Shown one piece after another: positions 23,249-35,241 of a stretch of 64,000 bases of DNA. How positions within the stretch are numbered: the stretch's first letter is position 1; each line of letters opens with the position of its first letter. The notes under the pieces are model-generated. The model did not search any database. It was given only the letters and a program-made list of their open reading frames with translations, and was not told the origin of the DNA. Both the position numbers and the translations under genes were made by a program. Origin of the DNA: Prostheceraeus crozeri (taxonomy: Eukaryota > Platyhelminthes > Polycladida > Euryleptidae); the NCBI GenBank assembly GCA_907163375.1, contig CAJQUW010011018.1:1-64000 (forward strand). The letters run 5' to 3'.

Positions 23249-24016
23249 TTAATGAGAAAATGTCTGAAGAATCCTATTACGGCGAGCTAGGCCGTCTCTT
23301 CGTTGGGCACTTGTTCCCGGTGGAGCATTGCTCTCAGGTGTATCATTGTCCACAACTGTTGGTTCAATCGGTATTTCATCATCTGTCGCTGGTTGCGATG
23401 ACATTATTATGTTATGTAATGCAAAACAAGAATTAATAATTCTGGCGGCTTTTTCAGGGCTTCTAACTCGAATGAATTTTAAGCACTGGAACCTATTCTT
23501 AAGAATTCCGAAAGCCCTTTCAACAATCAGACGAGTTCTTCGGAGTGATTTATTGAAGTGCCTCTCAGGAAATGTCATACTCTCTCCTGGTTTGCGAATT
23601 TCGCACATGAGCCAATCCAAGAGCGGATACGCACTGTCTCCTAACAATGCGGCATTGGGGAACGGTCGCCATCCATTTTCGAAGCGTCTGAAACAAAAGA
23701 TAATTGAAATTAAAAGTCTCTAAATATAAGTATTTTACGATCAATGGCATACCTGTACATTTTTCCTTCGCGGAGTATCTCCCACCGAGTAGCAAAAGTC
23801 GCCACTAGCGTAAAATCGTAATGCTATTAAAAGTCGATGATGGGGTTGAAGCCCCTGTGAGGAACATCTCGTGTTTCTTAATTTCGGACCTAGATCCTTT
23901 AACAGTTCTTCTACTTCTGTAGCAGAAAAGCGAAACCGTTCCTTAAATTCTCCCGCACATAAGTGAAAATTTATTCTCTCACGCTGCCTAGAATGAGGGT
24001 TTTCTTCCGACAACAT
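23249..24016 (-). pseudogene. Harbinger A transposase, internal deletion
   Basis: The N-terminal part (24016-23741) has the HARBI1-type start (EFKERFRFSATEVEELLKDL, LLIALRFYASGDFCYSVGDT). It then jumps to RRKNVQV, which corresponds to the NRKGxHSINVQV region of intact proteins, so about 80 residues are missing, including the GAxDGTH and WPGSTHDS motifs with the first two catalytic Asp. After a probable intron (donor ACAG|GTATGC, acceptor TTTGTTTCAG|ACG, about 23748-23694) the C-terminal half continues: LLGDSAYPLLDWLM and VERAFGILKNRFQCL with the last acidic residue. An enzyme of this shape could not cut DNA. Confidence 0.85.
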
Positions 24017-24334
24017 AGTGAAAATTAGGAGGAATGAAGTTATGACGGAGCTTCTGAGACCCGTTATAAATCAATCTATTTTGACAAGAAAACAACTTGT
24101 CAAATTACATCGGTGAATTGAAACACTTGTTATGATACTATTTACTTGTTATAATTCGCTTGTTATAATTTACTTATTAACTTGTTAACTTGTTATGTCC
24201 GTGAACAGCGTTACTGTTTACTCATTACTTGTTACTTGTCATACGATCGGTGAATTGGCCCCACGTCACAGTGTAGATTGACAACAAAGGTCTGTGGTAG
24301 TTCATTGAATATCGAAAGAGAATGACAGCTATGA

Positions 24335-24566
24335 AGTCAGACTGGTAGCGTTCTGTCGATAATAAAAGGACAATATGCTGTCGATATCACTTGGAGATGA
24401 CTTCTGCTTTCACTTGCATTCCTTTTGAACCGTCAGCGTGGCCTAGTGAAGAAGGTGCGAGCTCGTCTCCACCGCGGACATCGGCTCGATTCCTAGGTCG
24501 GGCGGGTGCGGTCGGGGAATCAAGGGTGTTCGTGTCTTGTAATGGACTTAATAGCTGTCACTCTAG
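24335..24566 (+). repeat. tRNA-derived SINE-like repeat, plus copy
   Basis: A box TGGCCTAGTGAAGAAGG at about 24439 and B box GGCTCGATTCC at about 24483. The unit is inverted relative to 21016-21246. On its own outer sides it has AGAGAATGACAGCTAT (about 24318) and the inverted ATAGCTGTCACTCTAG (about 24551), so this copy is bordered by a short inverted repeat. It may be a SINE inside, or captured by, a small terminal-repeat element. Confidence 0.6.
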
Positions 24567-24967
24567 ATAACCTATAAAATGGTACCTTTCGAACAGAACA
24601 ACCGAAAAAGTTCGATAGCCGTGAGTTATGTTAGTAGTTCATGGGATGCATGCAAATTCTGTGACGATTGCCTGATTGTAGCAGTGGAAACCACCACATA
24701 AATAGGGTCAAACTTTTATCAGTGACTCACAGTCAACTGCGTACATACAAGTGCCAAGGAGTAGCTGACAATATGAAATTCAAATTTCATGTACATCATA
24801 TCTATGTTAGCATGTCAAGAATGTCCATAGAAATACATTTAACTTCCGCAAAGCACAGCATTAATCACGACACAGGCTAATTAAAAGTTAATTAGAAGTC
24901 GTAGCAGCTTCCTGCGTTTGAACTTCTGTTCCTACGCATACTGTTGAGGCGTTCTGATATACCACAT
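24567..24967. other. No recognisable feature
   Basis: AT-rich spacer with one short unrecognised open frame. Confidence 0.4.
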
Positions 24968-25669
24968 AGTCCGGCAGCCAGAACGAGTTTCTGTAAGGAA
25001 CGAGGCCGAAAGTGAGACTTTCACAGAATGTATGATGTGACTATGATGTACACCCTATGCCTACTACGAATCGGCACGTCTGCCGAGTTCTAGAGAGTTC
25101 CTCTTCTTGTCAGACAAGATCAAAGAAAAACACATGTAAATCCAATAGGACGCAGATTGCAGTTTTTGGGTAAAATGAAATTTTGTATGTTTTCTCTGAT
25201 AAAACGAAAAGTACTAAGCCCAGAGTCATAATTTGTGGCATGGAATGTCTTCAGGTCATTTCCTTTCATTTTCATGCACTCCTGTCTATATAGCTAAACG
25301 CATATAGATTTGGCGAGCCTCTCAATGTCGGTAAACACAAACATTTTGAGCTACTTTCACATGCATTGCCGATTAGATGCATGATCAAAGCACATGCAGA
25401 TCATAGGAAATGACCTGAAGACATTCCATGCCAAAAATTATGACTCTGGGCTTAGTGCTTTTCGTTTTATCAGAGAAAACATACAAAATTTCATTTTACC
25501 CAAAAACTGCAATCTGCGTCCCATTGGATTTACATGTGCTTTTCTTTGATCTTATCTGACAAGAAGAGGAACTCTCTAGAACTCGGTAGACGTGAATATT
25601 CGTAGTAGGCATAGAGTGTACATCATTCTGTGAAAGTCTTACTTTCGGCCTCGTTCTGGCTGCCGGACT
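24968..25669. mobile_element. Foldback element, AGTCCGG family
   Basis: 702 bp starting AGTCCGGCAGCCAGAACGAG and ending with its reverse complement. The arms are about 280 bp and the loop about 140 bp. The arms differ by scattered changes and one insertion of about 20 bp near the left tip. The terminal motif and the following ACGAGG...ACTTTCACA pattern are shared with the foldback at 42221-42966. No clear target duplication is visible. Non-coding; open frames inside are palindrome artefacts. Confidence 0.8.
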
Positions 25670-26862
25670 AATAGTGCAGATAATTTCGTAGAGAAGGCTG
25701 TCTACCATTTTGTGGAGCTTCATATATTGTATTGATGGGCAGAAATGCTATTATTAGGCCTACTCTATAATGCCATGATTGAAACTGTATTACTGTGTAG
25801 CCATGAGTACCAGCATGTCTAGATGTATACATGTAGATACGTATTAACGACAAGTTTCATTGAATTTACAAGTGGTATAGACTTTATAAATTGTACTACC
25901 CAATAATCTATGAAATATTGTGGATAAGCCTATAAGTATTTAATAATTAAAATAATTATAGCTGAATTTCACATTGTGACGCGCTTTGGAACCTTGAATT
26001 AGGACTCTACTTCATTCATCAATAAAAGTTAGCCGATTTGCTCTCGAACTTCTTTGCTAAAATTATACTTTATTTGCTACAGGTGTAGGAGATTCGTACT
26101 CATGCTCGTTTATTTTCCTAATGAAAGATTGCGATTTCCAAATGGAGTGGCCTTTGTTTCTGACAACTGCCCTGACTGCACAAATGCGTTTACACATCTT
26201 ATAGTTTTCCAGTTGTGATCATTTCTGATAGATAAATTCTGCTGCAAGCTTTTTTTCTTGAGCTGCATCCTTGACCTTGCGGATCTGCACTAGTGAACTG
26301 ACTTGCGTTCCACTTGCAAAACTTAAGGATAACTTGTGTAGAATGAAAATACTTGCGTAAATTGCAATATGTGTTGCAAGTTTCAATAAGCTGCTTATGG
26401 TAGAATTGTGATACAATTTAACTTGCAAAAAATGAAACGAACTATACGAACGCGAATTTATGACACTTGTGATTCTCTTGTCAATTGAACTCTTCTCAAC
26501 CCGATCGCCTTCAATCAGGTATTAAACGGTCCATTATACAGCAAAATTCATAACTCGAATTATTTCATTTTGAAGAAGATCTATAAAAGCTCATCATTTT
26601 CAACTGCATTATTATAAATGATTCACTTTGTCGAGTTTTTGATGAGGCCTGCTAATTGAAAATTGAAATCGACTTTTGAGATTTGACAGCAAGAACAATT
26701 TACGTGTTAGATGAATGTGTTCAAAATGATGTCCCATTCGTGAATACAGCTTATCGAAAGCTTAATCCGGTTGTGTAGAGATGTTCCTCGGTGTTTGGGT
26801 ATTTTATTCGTAGGAATCGTATCATAATATATTTGGTTGAAAATAAGGGATTAGTCATATTC
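25670..26862. other. No recognisable feature
   Basis: AT-rich, short chance frames on both strands, no paired repeats seen. Confidence 0.4.
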
Positions 26863-27059
26863 ATGATTATTTTAGAGGAAATCCCCGAGCCTGATGTTGG
26901 CAAACAGTGAAAACGAGTTTTCTTCTTTAATCCGAGTACTTTCGGTGCGCTCCGCGCATCATCTTCAGAGAAACTTTTACTGTCAACATTTCACTTTCAG
27001 AGAAATGGTTTTCACTGTTTGCCAACATCAGGCTCGGGGAATTCCTCTAAAACAATCAT
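26863..27059. repeat. Foldback-like element with 52-bp arms
   Basis: Arms 26863-26914 and 27008-27059 are inverted repeats with about two differences; they share GCCTGATGTTGGCAAACAGT. On the minus strand the 90-bp centre contains a small GC-rich hairpin, TGCGC-GGA-GCGCA, preceded by CTGAAGATGA and followed by CCGAAAG. A 13-bp AATATATTTGGTT lies on each side in direct orientation (26826 and 27062), which may be a long target duplication. Confidence 0.6.
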
Positions 27060-28437
27060 AAATATATTTGGTTATAGCCATGGTTATAGCCTAACTACTT
27101 GTTTTAGAGATGGTATATCATTTGAAAACGATGTCCTTCTTATTTCACTATCGACCATCTTGTCAATTTTGTCAACAAGAGTCAGGAAGCCATCTATGCA
27201 CATGACACAAGAAATAGTCAGACCATATTGAACTTTCTACGGTCAAGTATTTCGTTGAGAAACTCTACGGTTGAGAAGATATCGAGCATTTATAGTGAAG
27301 CATCTTTGTTGATATTACTTTCTCATGATTTTTTGCTTTCCAATTCAATTTGCAAGCCGGAGTGTGCTACAACCTGACATTAGAAAACAAGCAAGTACTT
27401 TCTTTCGCCGAATAACATCCAAAATATTCTTTCGTGACGTACGTGCATATCTCAATATTTGACATGACAGTTCCTCTATCATCTCCAAATCTTCAGAAAC
27501 TCTGCTGGATTTGAGATTAATTTGTCGCAACATTTTTCCTCGACTTTTATTTTGGATTAAGGAAGAGGATTAGTAAGAGAATTAAATTTTGAAGATTGAA
27601 AGACCTGTATCATCTTTTAGAGGATGATATCTGCCTACTCAAAAGACAGATAGATGATCTTTAACTGAGTTATTATTAGCTGATATGAATTTCATTTCGC
27701 CGCTGCTAGTTTTTTAGTGAAAATTTATAAATGTTGATATATTAGAAGATGATATTTCTTTTGGTGGTTTACACAGCTGATTAATAAATTCTTCAATGAA
27801 ATTTTGAAGTGACGTATTTTGTAGAGGTGTGACCTATTTCTGATTCCGGCAGCAGGATGAATTTTCGTCACAAATTATGTAATTTAATTAATGTAACCGA
27901 ATTCCATGTATATAGGTTCCACAGATAATTGATGTGATGACAATGGATTACTCAGTTCTTCTTCAAAATCGTACAGCAGCTTTGATCTTAACCGAATTGC
28001 CTAAAGAGATGATTGAGGACTTCGTAATATTCCCCACTTTCATATTCCAACGTCAAAATGGTTTAATTACAGATGCTTCAGAATAAAATAGAATAAATAG
28101 AGGAAAAATAGCGGTTGTGAAATAATCATCAATCCAACTTTTCTTTAGAGCCTATGAAATAAAGAACGTAACCATTCGTTTTATATACTTTAGCCTTATC
28201 ACATTTATCCAAATGAATGCGAAAATCATGGTGTAACCGAAAACATAGGCGAGAAAAATGCACTGTCCAGTTTTTAACGCAGTACAGTGAGATTTGAATT
28301 GAGTGATCTCACCATTGAGCTGTTTTTCACATCTCCTATCATAGAAATCCTATCATGAAACGTCAGTTTGGAGGTCAAAAAAGACGAAATCAAAGTTGTA
28401 TTGATCCTACCAGACTTGATCCGGCTCGGGTCTGATA
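27060..28437. other. No recognisable feature
   Basis: AT-rich with short unrecognised frames only. Confidence 0.4.
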
Positions 28438-28439
28438 TA

Positions 28440-30404
28440 CAAGGTGTTTCAAAAGTAGGCTAACAGTAGAAATTGGCCTTGAAAAGCTATGTCTTAATAT
28501 TTCTCATGCCTACATATTTCACTACAACCCAATTTGAATCTATACCGATCATGAGAAGTCGAATAACTATCCAACATCTATCAAAAAAAAATTATTAGGA
28601 AACCATGTAAACAAGATAGTAGTTGTTTCAGTGTTACAGCGGAGAAGGAAGAACAGCTGACATTCGAATGTCCTCCGCGACCCCTCAGCCTGGTGCACGA
28701 AGACGCTGTCTCGTCAACACAATACAGGGAGGCGAAAGAAGGAAGAAACAGCTGACATCCAAATGTCATTCACGTTTGTTTATTTCAGCATCTCTTAGAC
28801 CATCGTCCAGAAGCTTCTGACGATGGCCTAGAGGAGGCTGAAATTATTACAGGAATTAACATTTAAAACCAACTCCCATTGTGTTTGCTTGGTTTCTAAC
28901 AAAAAATTGAAACAAATGAATAAACCAAGCCAATTCACATATCAAAAAATTAAACAACTTAAAGTTCCAAATTCACGAACGCAAATGCTCAAAATGCCAC
29001 ATGGACATCGGCACTTTCTTGTAGTCTTTCGGCCACACTGTGCACACAGTTCTGCATAAGTTCCTATCATCACTGATCTTCTTGACAGGCATCTGTGATG
29101 TAAGGATGCGGAGTTGAGAAAGTGTGTAGGTTTTTCGTCCGCTACAATTTATCCTTTACAACGCACCAACAAGAAAAAGTCCACTCGGAGTTAGATTCGG
29201 CGAGAAGCGAGGAGCGCAAAAGGATGCTATCCACATTCCCGATCCACTTTCTTGGAAAGCTGTCATTCAGATAGTTCTGAACCACTCACTGCAAAATGCG
29301 CTGAGCACCACTCATGATCTGAACGTACAGAAATTGAAGTTGCTCACTGACTGCAATCACCAGGAATCGCAATGGATTGGAGCATTGAAGGTACACCTCA
29401 GCCGTCACAGTTCTTTCAAAAAAAAAAAAAATACTGGCTCAAATCACACCGTTGCTTGACATACGGCCCAGACGGTTTAAGCCAGGCTGTTCTGCTATTT
29501 GTGGATACCATGTGCGGATCTTTCCGGGAACCAGTAGACACAGTTATGTCTATTTACCCGTGACCTCCGATAGTTTGAAACTGGCTTCGTCAGACCAAAC
29601 TATTCTTGTCAAGCAAAATCTGGGTTCTTCCGAATGTTGACCGACAACATGAGCACAGCAAAACTGCAAGCGTCGTTCAGCATCATCGGTTATTAGAAGG
29701 GTGCTGCAACAGTCTGGGTCGTATAGGTCTTCACCTAAACTTTCCTCATCAGTCTCTAGTAGAGTTAGGAAATGTCCACTCCATAAGGTCTTCTTGTTGA
29801 CTCCTTGGACTTTGAACAAATGTTTGGGCCACTAGCTCTCGTTTGATGGTTATTGCAAATGGATCGAGGCCGTCTGACTTCGGTGCATTTCTCTACCGAA
29901 CCAGGTCTTTCACAATTTATCTCGATAATGCGTAAATTATCAAATCTTGATGGCAGGAATGCTGTGAAGGCATCTCTCCATTCCATTCGCCTTTTCAGCA
30001 TTCTAGTTTCTTCCAAAAGATTTCAAAATCATTTTCTCCTGATCATCTTTTTGATTCGACATGAATGGCAGAAGCAGCAATTTCAAAACCGCTTCAAGCG
30101 TGTTTAATTCACTTCAAGTCCAAACTAACAGTGTTCTGATTCAAATCAATTAATTGAACATTTTCAATGATACGTAAGTCAGAATGGTGCTATATCGTGT
30201 CCATGATTCAGATTTCAACAATCTTTGCCACTGGAAAGCTACTGCAGAGACTCTAAATGCTGTAGCATTACTTCGAAGTCTATGGCTCATGTTGGACTGA
30301 TCATGGATATCCATCGACTGATTCAGGTGTAAATCGCCAATAGAACGGTCAACATAGATTTCCTAGGGCAAAATCAACTGTTAGCCTACTTTTGAAACAC
30401 CTTG
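28440..30404 (-). mobile_element. Tc1/mariner-superfamily element, decayed
   Basis: 1965 bp bounded by TA (28438-28439 and 30405-30406). The termini are perfect inverted repeats over about 27 bp and begin CAAGGTGTTTCAAAAGTAGG. The GGTGTTTCAAAAG start is common in mariner-like families of arthropods and other invertebrates. It carries a minus-strand transposase relic. Confidence 0.87.
29160..30016 (-). pseudogene. Mariner-type (IS630/Tc3-like) transposase relic
   Basis: The clearest part is DAERRLQFCCAHV followed by RIVWSDEASFKLSEV with the first catalytic Asp. Continuing in a shifted frame are VNRHNCVYWFPE and, further on, WIGNVDSI and SPNLTPSGLF, the degraded equivalent of SPDLTPLDFFLWG. 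These landmarks fit mariner-like proteins with the VNRHN..YW motif rather than classic Tc1. There are several stops and frame changes, and an A12 run at about 29420. Confidence 0.75.
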
Positions 30405-30406
30405 TA

Positions 30407-31873
30407 CATGTATTTTTTATCAGAAACGGGGGAGGGCATGAAAATTGTTATAACGACTGTCTGATTCCAGTGTCCTTACTTCTGTTATCACTTCTCGTCT
30501 ATATTTCACGATGCTATTTCATCTGCGTTTATTACATCACATTACGTGTATGTAAATGCAAAACGTCATCATGCCTCTTGCCATCAATTGTAGTTTTTAA
30601 ATCATAGTCATGTTTCATTTCATCTTCGTGGTTCTCTGTCGAGAAATGGACGATTTGAATTGTTATTTTGATATTTATCGAGAATATACTCGTATATTGA
30701 TGTGAATCAAGTGGTGTACTGTACACACATACACGCATTCAGTTACGGTCTTACACATACGCAGAGATCAGCCATCATGGTCTGAAACGATTCAACATAA
30801 TAAGCAAAAATTGATGAGAACAGAATCACATTAAAGTACGCAGAAAGTCACAAAATTTTCATCATCGGCAACTACATGTAACTGCATATAGAAATGGATA
30901 GCATTGACTGAACACACTTTTCTGTTATAACTGTTCTGCTTATTCTTTTCCATGTAATTGGGAATGAGACGAATCAATCTCATTTCAAAGTTGGATATAC
31001 CAATCGTTTGGTCATCTACAATACAGCCATAGACATCCTACTTTTCGCTTTGCTTAAGTTAATGGTACAAGAGTGGATAATAGCAGGGACATCTATGATA
31101 TAAGATATCTAAGGGACGCTCAACTCCCATACCATGTACTGGAGGCCAGTGAGTTTGACAGACTTCATTAATGACGGTATCTGAATAAAATCATGGAACA
31201 AGTGGTAAATAATTCACTTCATTATTATAAAATACATCAGAATCCAGCTGAAGTGATTGCTGTGCATGCTAATTAATGCGCCCGGCCCAATCGTGCAGAG
31301 AAATTGTCGGAAGAATCTGTGCAGTGTGCATGCACGTACACACAAGCATATCATCCATGGTCAATTTCAAATAAATTGTGACTTTCTATATTCATTGATT
31401 TCATATTGCCTTATCTAAAACATCCTCCTCCTGTATAATAGTTTGCATAAACCACTGGTGGACTTTATTCGCGAATTCAAGAGCAATGAAGCGATATAGC
31501 GTGTGTGATTTATTTCCAGCCTTGAATTACTGAACTTTCATTACACGAAAACTGACGGCTACTTTTGTCACAGCGCGAAATTTATACGAATTTCGAAATC
31601 AACTAAAATCCTTATCAATGCTGTTCCTGAATTACCCAATACGTTAGGAGTCCATGGACGCCGGCACGACTCTAGGGCAGCTGTTGCATCGATCTAAAGG
31701 AGGGGACTTTTAGGGTACTATATTCTATCCTTTTACCCCGAAACCCAAATAATAAGTCTAAATTAACAAGTATAATTAATTGATAGGCCTAAGTCGTTTT
31801 AATAAGTCTAAATTACATATTTAATTATTGCATATTAATTAATATTACATTAATTAAAATTACATATTACATA
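30407..31873. other. Unassigned, with one dispersed repeat
   Basis: No gene recognised. The segment 31078-31205 recurs inverted at 35585-35740. The right end (31790-31873) is very AT-rich, made of ATTAAT/ATTACATATT units, and abuts the truncated LINE. Confidence 0.45.
31078..31205 (+). repeat. Dispersed repeat, plus copy
   Basis: Shares TAGCAGGGACATCTATGATA and CAACTCCCAT-CCATGTA blocks with the reverse complement of 35585-35740 over about 130 bp, roughly 80% identical by eye. Nature unknown. Confidence 0.55.
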
Positions 31874-33290
31874 TTTAGCATATTTAACCTTTCTTTTGAA
31901 AAAGGCATTTTTCCGAAGATCAGGAAAGTTGCTGATGTTTGTCCTGTGCCTAAATCTCTTCCTGTGAACGTAAATAAATTGAGACCTATATCTCTTTTGC
32001 CTGTAATAAGCAATGTCTATAAAAAAGTTGTCCTGAGTAACTTCAGCCATTCACTCTTAGAATTTTACGATGAACACCAATTTGCCTACCGACCCCGTTC
32101 GTCAACTGTATGTGCGCTACTTACTTTAGAAGACATTGTTGTAAAGTTTCTTGATGATACAAATGTTGTTGCTGTTCGTATTATAACATTTGATTTGTCG
32201 CACGCCTTCGATTGTATTCCACATCATCTCTTGTTGTCGCTTATTTCGAAACTCCAATTTGCAAATGTCAACTGCTCTATCAACTGGCTGAATAGTTACC
32301 TATGTGATCGCAAACAACGTGTAAAATTGGGAACAACTTTGAGTAACTTTGAGTATTAACATTCATGTCACAAGTGGGGTCCCTCAGGGCTCAGTTATTG
32401 ATCCGATGTTATTTTCTATCTATTTGTCCAGCTATAAGCCGTGTGATGCAGATATCAAAGTAATCAAATATGCTGATGATGTAACCCTTATTGTACCCGT
32501 GTGGAAAGATCAGCCAAGTAATTTATCTATTGTGAAATCTGAAATTGATCATTTTGAATCCTGGTGTCAAGGTCATCAAATGTCTGTAAACACATCAAAA
32601 ACCAAGACACTCTGTGTTGGCTTTGGTAGGACTTTTACCGTTTTGGAAGTACCGTTTTTGGACAATGTTGGCGTTCTGAAATTGTTAGGACTGTACATCA
32701 ACAGCAAATTCAAATGGGGAGATCACATTGATTTTGTTGAAAGAAAGGCTGCTCAAATATTGTATGTTCTAAGAGTTCTGAAAGGCATGTTGAACCATGA
32801 CCAATTGATTGCTGTATTCAACGCCATAATCATGTCTTTATTCGATTATGCTTCTGCTGTATTTTTGAACCCAGGGGAACATTTGAATAATCGCTTGTTG
32901 TCAATTTGTAAGCGGGCTTTCCGCATCATTCACGGCTATAACGCTAAAGTCTGTACGTCTTGCAACATTTTTGAAGTTGAACAGCGTCGAAATTCTTTAG
33001 CTCTCAACATATTCAAGCAAGCACTGTCCTCACCTCATCATATTCTGCACCACCTGATGCCACCTACTTCAGACCGATCAAGGAGATTGATTCTTCCACC
33101 TGCACGAACTGTACGCAGAACAAACGGATTTATATTTTCATGCTCTGTGAAGTACAATGACAGTCTGTGAAGTGTGTCTACTTTTTATTTGCCAATTACT
33201 TTGCTTGTAACTTTCACCCCTACGATTCCCATTTGGGGTTTGTTTGTTTTAAATATACGCTTATTTACTTTATTTACTTTACTTTTAAAT
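31874..33290 (+). mobile_element. 5'-truncated LINE (Jockey/CR1-like), reverse transcriptase half
   Basis: Opens inside the RT domain: FPKIRKVADVCPVPK, then LRPISLLPVISNVYKK, FAYRPRSSTVCALL, ITFDLSHAFDCIPHHLL (catalytic Asp). After a change of frame near 32350 come TSGVPQGSVIDPMLFSIYL, the IKYADDVTLI active site and the LGLYINSKFKWGDHI thumb region, ending at 33170. No endonuclease and no RNase H. The 3' end has (TATTTACTT)n-like units, as LINEs of this clade often have. 5' truncation is the usual outcome of incomplete reverse transcription. Confidence 0.85.
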
Positions 33291-35241
33291 TAGGTTTTGT
33301 ATGGGACCATCCAAAGACCTGCTAACTTTCGATTGATAAGTATTCCATGCTTATCGGACAATAGCTATTACCGGCATGCATGAGTAAAGGTGCGTAAATC
33401 AAATGAGTGGAAATCACTTTGTTGTCAATTCTAGCCTATTAATAACAAGCTAATTCTGTAAATTTGCTGCACCACAAATTAATGAATGTGACAACCTTTT
33501 AGGCCTACTGCAATACAAACAAGAAGTCCGATTCTATTCAAATAGATCTTATGCTCAACGACACCTTTTCCTTGAAAATGACACGTAATTATCCCGTGGA
33601 CAATACAAGATACCTATTGTATTTCTTTTCCAGTAGGCATACACGGATATATCAATCGTTTTTACAATTTCAACTATAAAGCCTGTTCTAAAACAATTGC
33701 ACTCTTAAAAAATTACAGAGGTATTGAAGGAATTGTAGTGGACCAGGAAAAAACCAAAAATTCTGCAGAAACAGGAACAAATTTTAAAAATCAGGAAAAA
33801 TATGCAGCTCTTAACTATTGTTTGCCTGTATGCATGCATAGAAAAATCTCTGCAAAATAATTCAAATCTCAGCACATCATGATATGAGACGGCTCCCACA
33901 GATCACACAATTAGGCATTTCTAATCATCAGTACAGAAAAACGATAACACAGCAGAATACATTTTTACGATAAAAAATTGACAATTTTTATTTAAAATCG
34001 CTCTTGTTAAGGGCAAGAAGAAGTCTAAGGTAGGTGTTCTAAGTGAGCCATATGTCAATGAATATCATGTTTGAAAGAGATCATGGAACCTCTAAAACAT
34101 GTTCAATACAAAACATGCTACAAAACTCCGCATCGTTATCACACTTTGGATCTTGGTAGGCTACAGGTAGAATTTGAAATATTTGGAAAATTACAAAATT
34201 AGCTTTCAAAGACTCTCTCTTTTACGCACAAAAGTAGCCTAGGCCCGTACATGTAAAATCATGTTGATTTTTTAATAATGTACTCAGTTAATCAAAAGCT
34301 AGTAATATTGTGTCTTGTCAAACACATTCCGAAAACATTCGTAACTAATTTGCAACATCACGTCAGCGCATCACTTGTAACAATTGTGAAAAGTAGATTG
34401 TTCAACAAGAAAATACAATTTGCACATTACATCAATGATTCTACGATTTTGTTTGTTGACAATTTTGTTATCATTTCACACTAAAAGTACCGGTATATCG
34501 TATCTATCTTTATAATTCCCTAATAGACGTAAAATTTATGTACACCATAATAACTGCAGTTGTGACCACAACACGCTTCAACGAAAGGTTGATCAAATAA
34601 TATTTTTTCTGCAATTCATGAAGAGGGCACACATGCAACACCTGCAGCACCCTTGCCGGCGTCCCTGGTTAGGACCTTAAAATCGTGGAAGGTGACCAAT
34701 CACCACCGCTTGGTTAGCTTTTTATTCATTATGATCTTCACATTTTATGAATAACTGACATCATAATCACATTTTATTTGTTCGTCGGAGTTTTGATTAT
34801 AATTTGAAGGCCTCTACAATCAAGAGATGTCTAATAAGAGATCAAAATATATTGACATAAGTAACCACTCATTACGAGGAGGCGCACTTGAAAAGACAAC
34901 ACTGGTTACACTTTTCCACCAAAAATTTGATAAAGGATTTTCCGAAGGAATGGATACTCAAACGATTCTTGCTTCGCGTTTAGCATTTTCATCGGTATAC
35001 CAATCAAATTATTTATCAATTTTTGAAATTTCAATTTGCTTTTTGTTCGTTTCTGATTGCATCATCAGGAGATTTTCTTTAGATTTTGATCATGTCTTTT
35101 ACTTGTATAACAATTTATAAGGCATGGGCATATTGCTGCAATGATTGTAGTAGCAAAATTACCACTGATCAGTTATCATTTAGTCCATGACTCCTTTGAG
35201 CAAAAAAATTGATCACCAGACATTTTCCAGAAAGATTCCAC
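33291..35241. other. No recognisable feature
   Basis: AT-rich, with an unidentified open frame of 97 codons at 34827-35120 on the plus strand that shows no motif. Nothing supports a gene. Confidence 0.4.

Larger units (their letters stand above)
21287..24261. mobile_element. PIF/Harbinger element A
   Basis: 2975 bp with terminal inverted repeats beginning GGGCCAATTCACCGATCGTA (perfect for 21 bp). The next 30 bp hold repeated ACAAGTAATGAGTAA-type units at both ends. The 3 bp outside are TAC and CAC, so the usual 3-bp duplication is not clean. Inside are a plus-strand Myb-like gene and a minus-strand transposase whose 3' ends point towards each other, the normal Harbinger arrangement. The transposase lacks its middle, so the copy is non-autonomous. 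Confidence 0.88.

Noticed and set aside
26863-27059. Firm hammerhead ribozyme call
   Set aside because: The CTGATGA core is not canonical (CTGAAGATGA); reported only as a hint.
27019-27231. 70-codon plus frame next to the 52-bp palindrome
   Set aside because: Starts within the repeat arm and has no motif; chance frame.
34827-35120. 97-codon frame considered as a small gene
   Set aside because: No motif, signal peptide or splice support; the tail is AT-rich and hydrophobic in a way typical of random translation.
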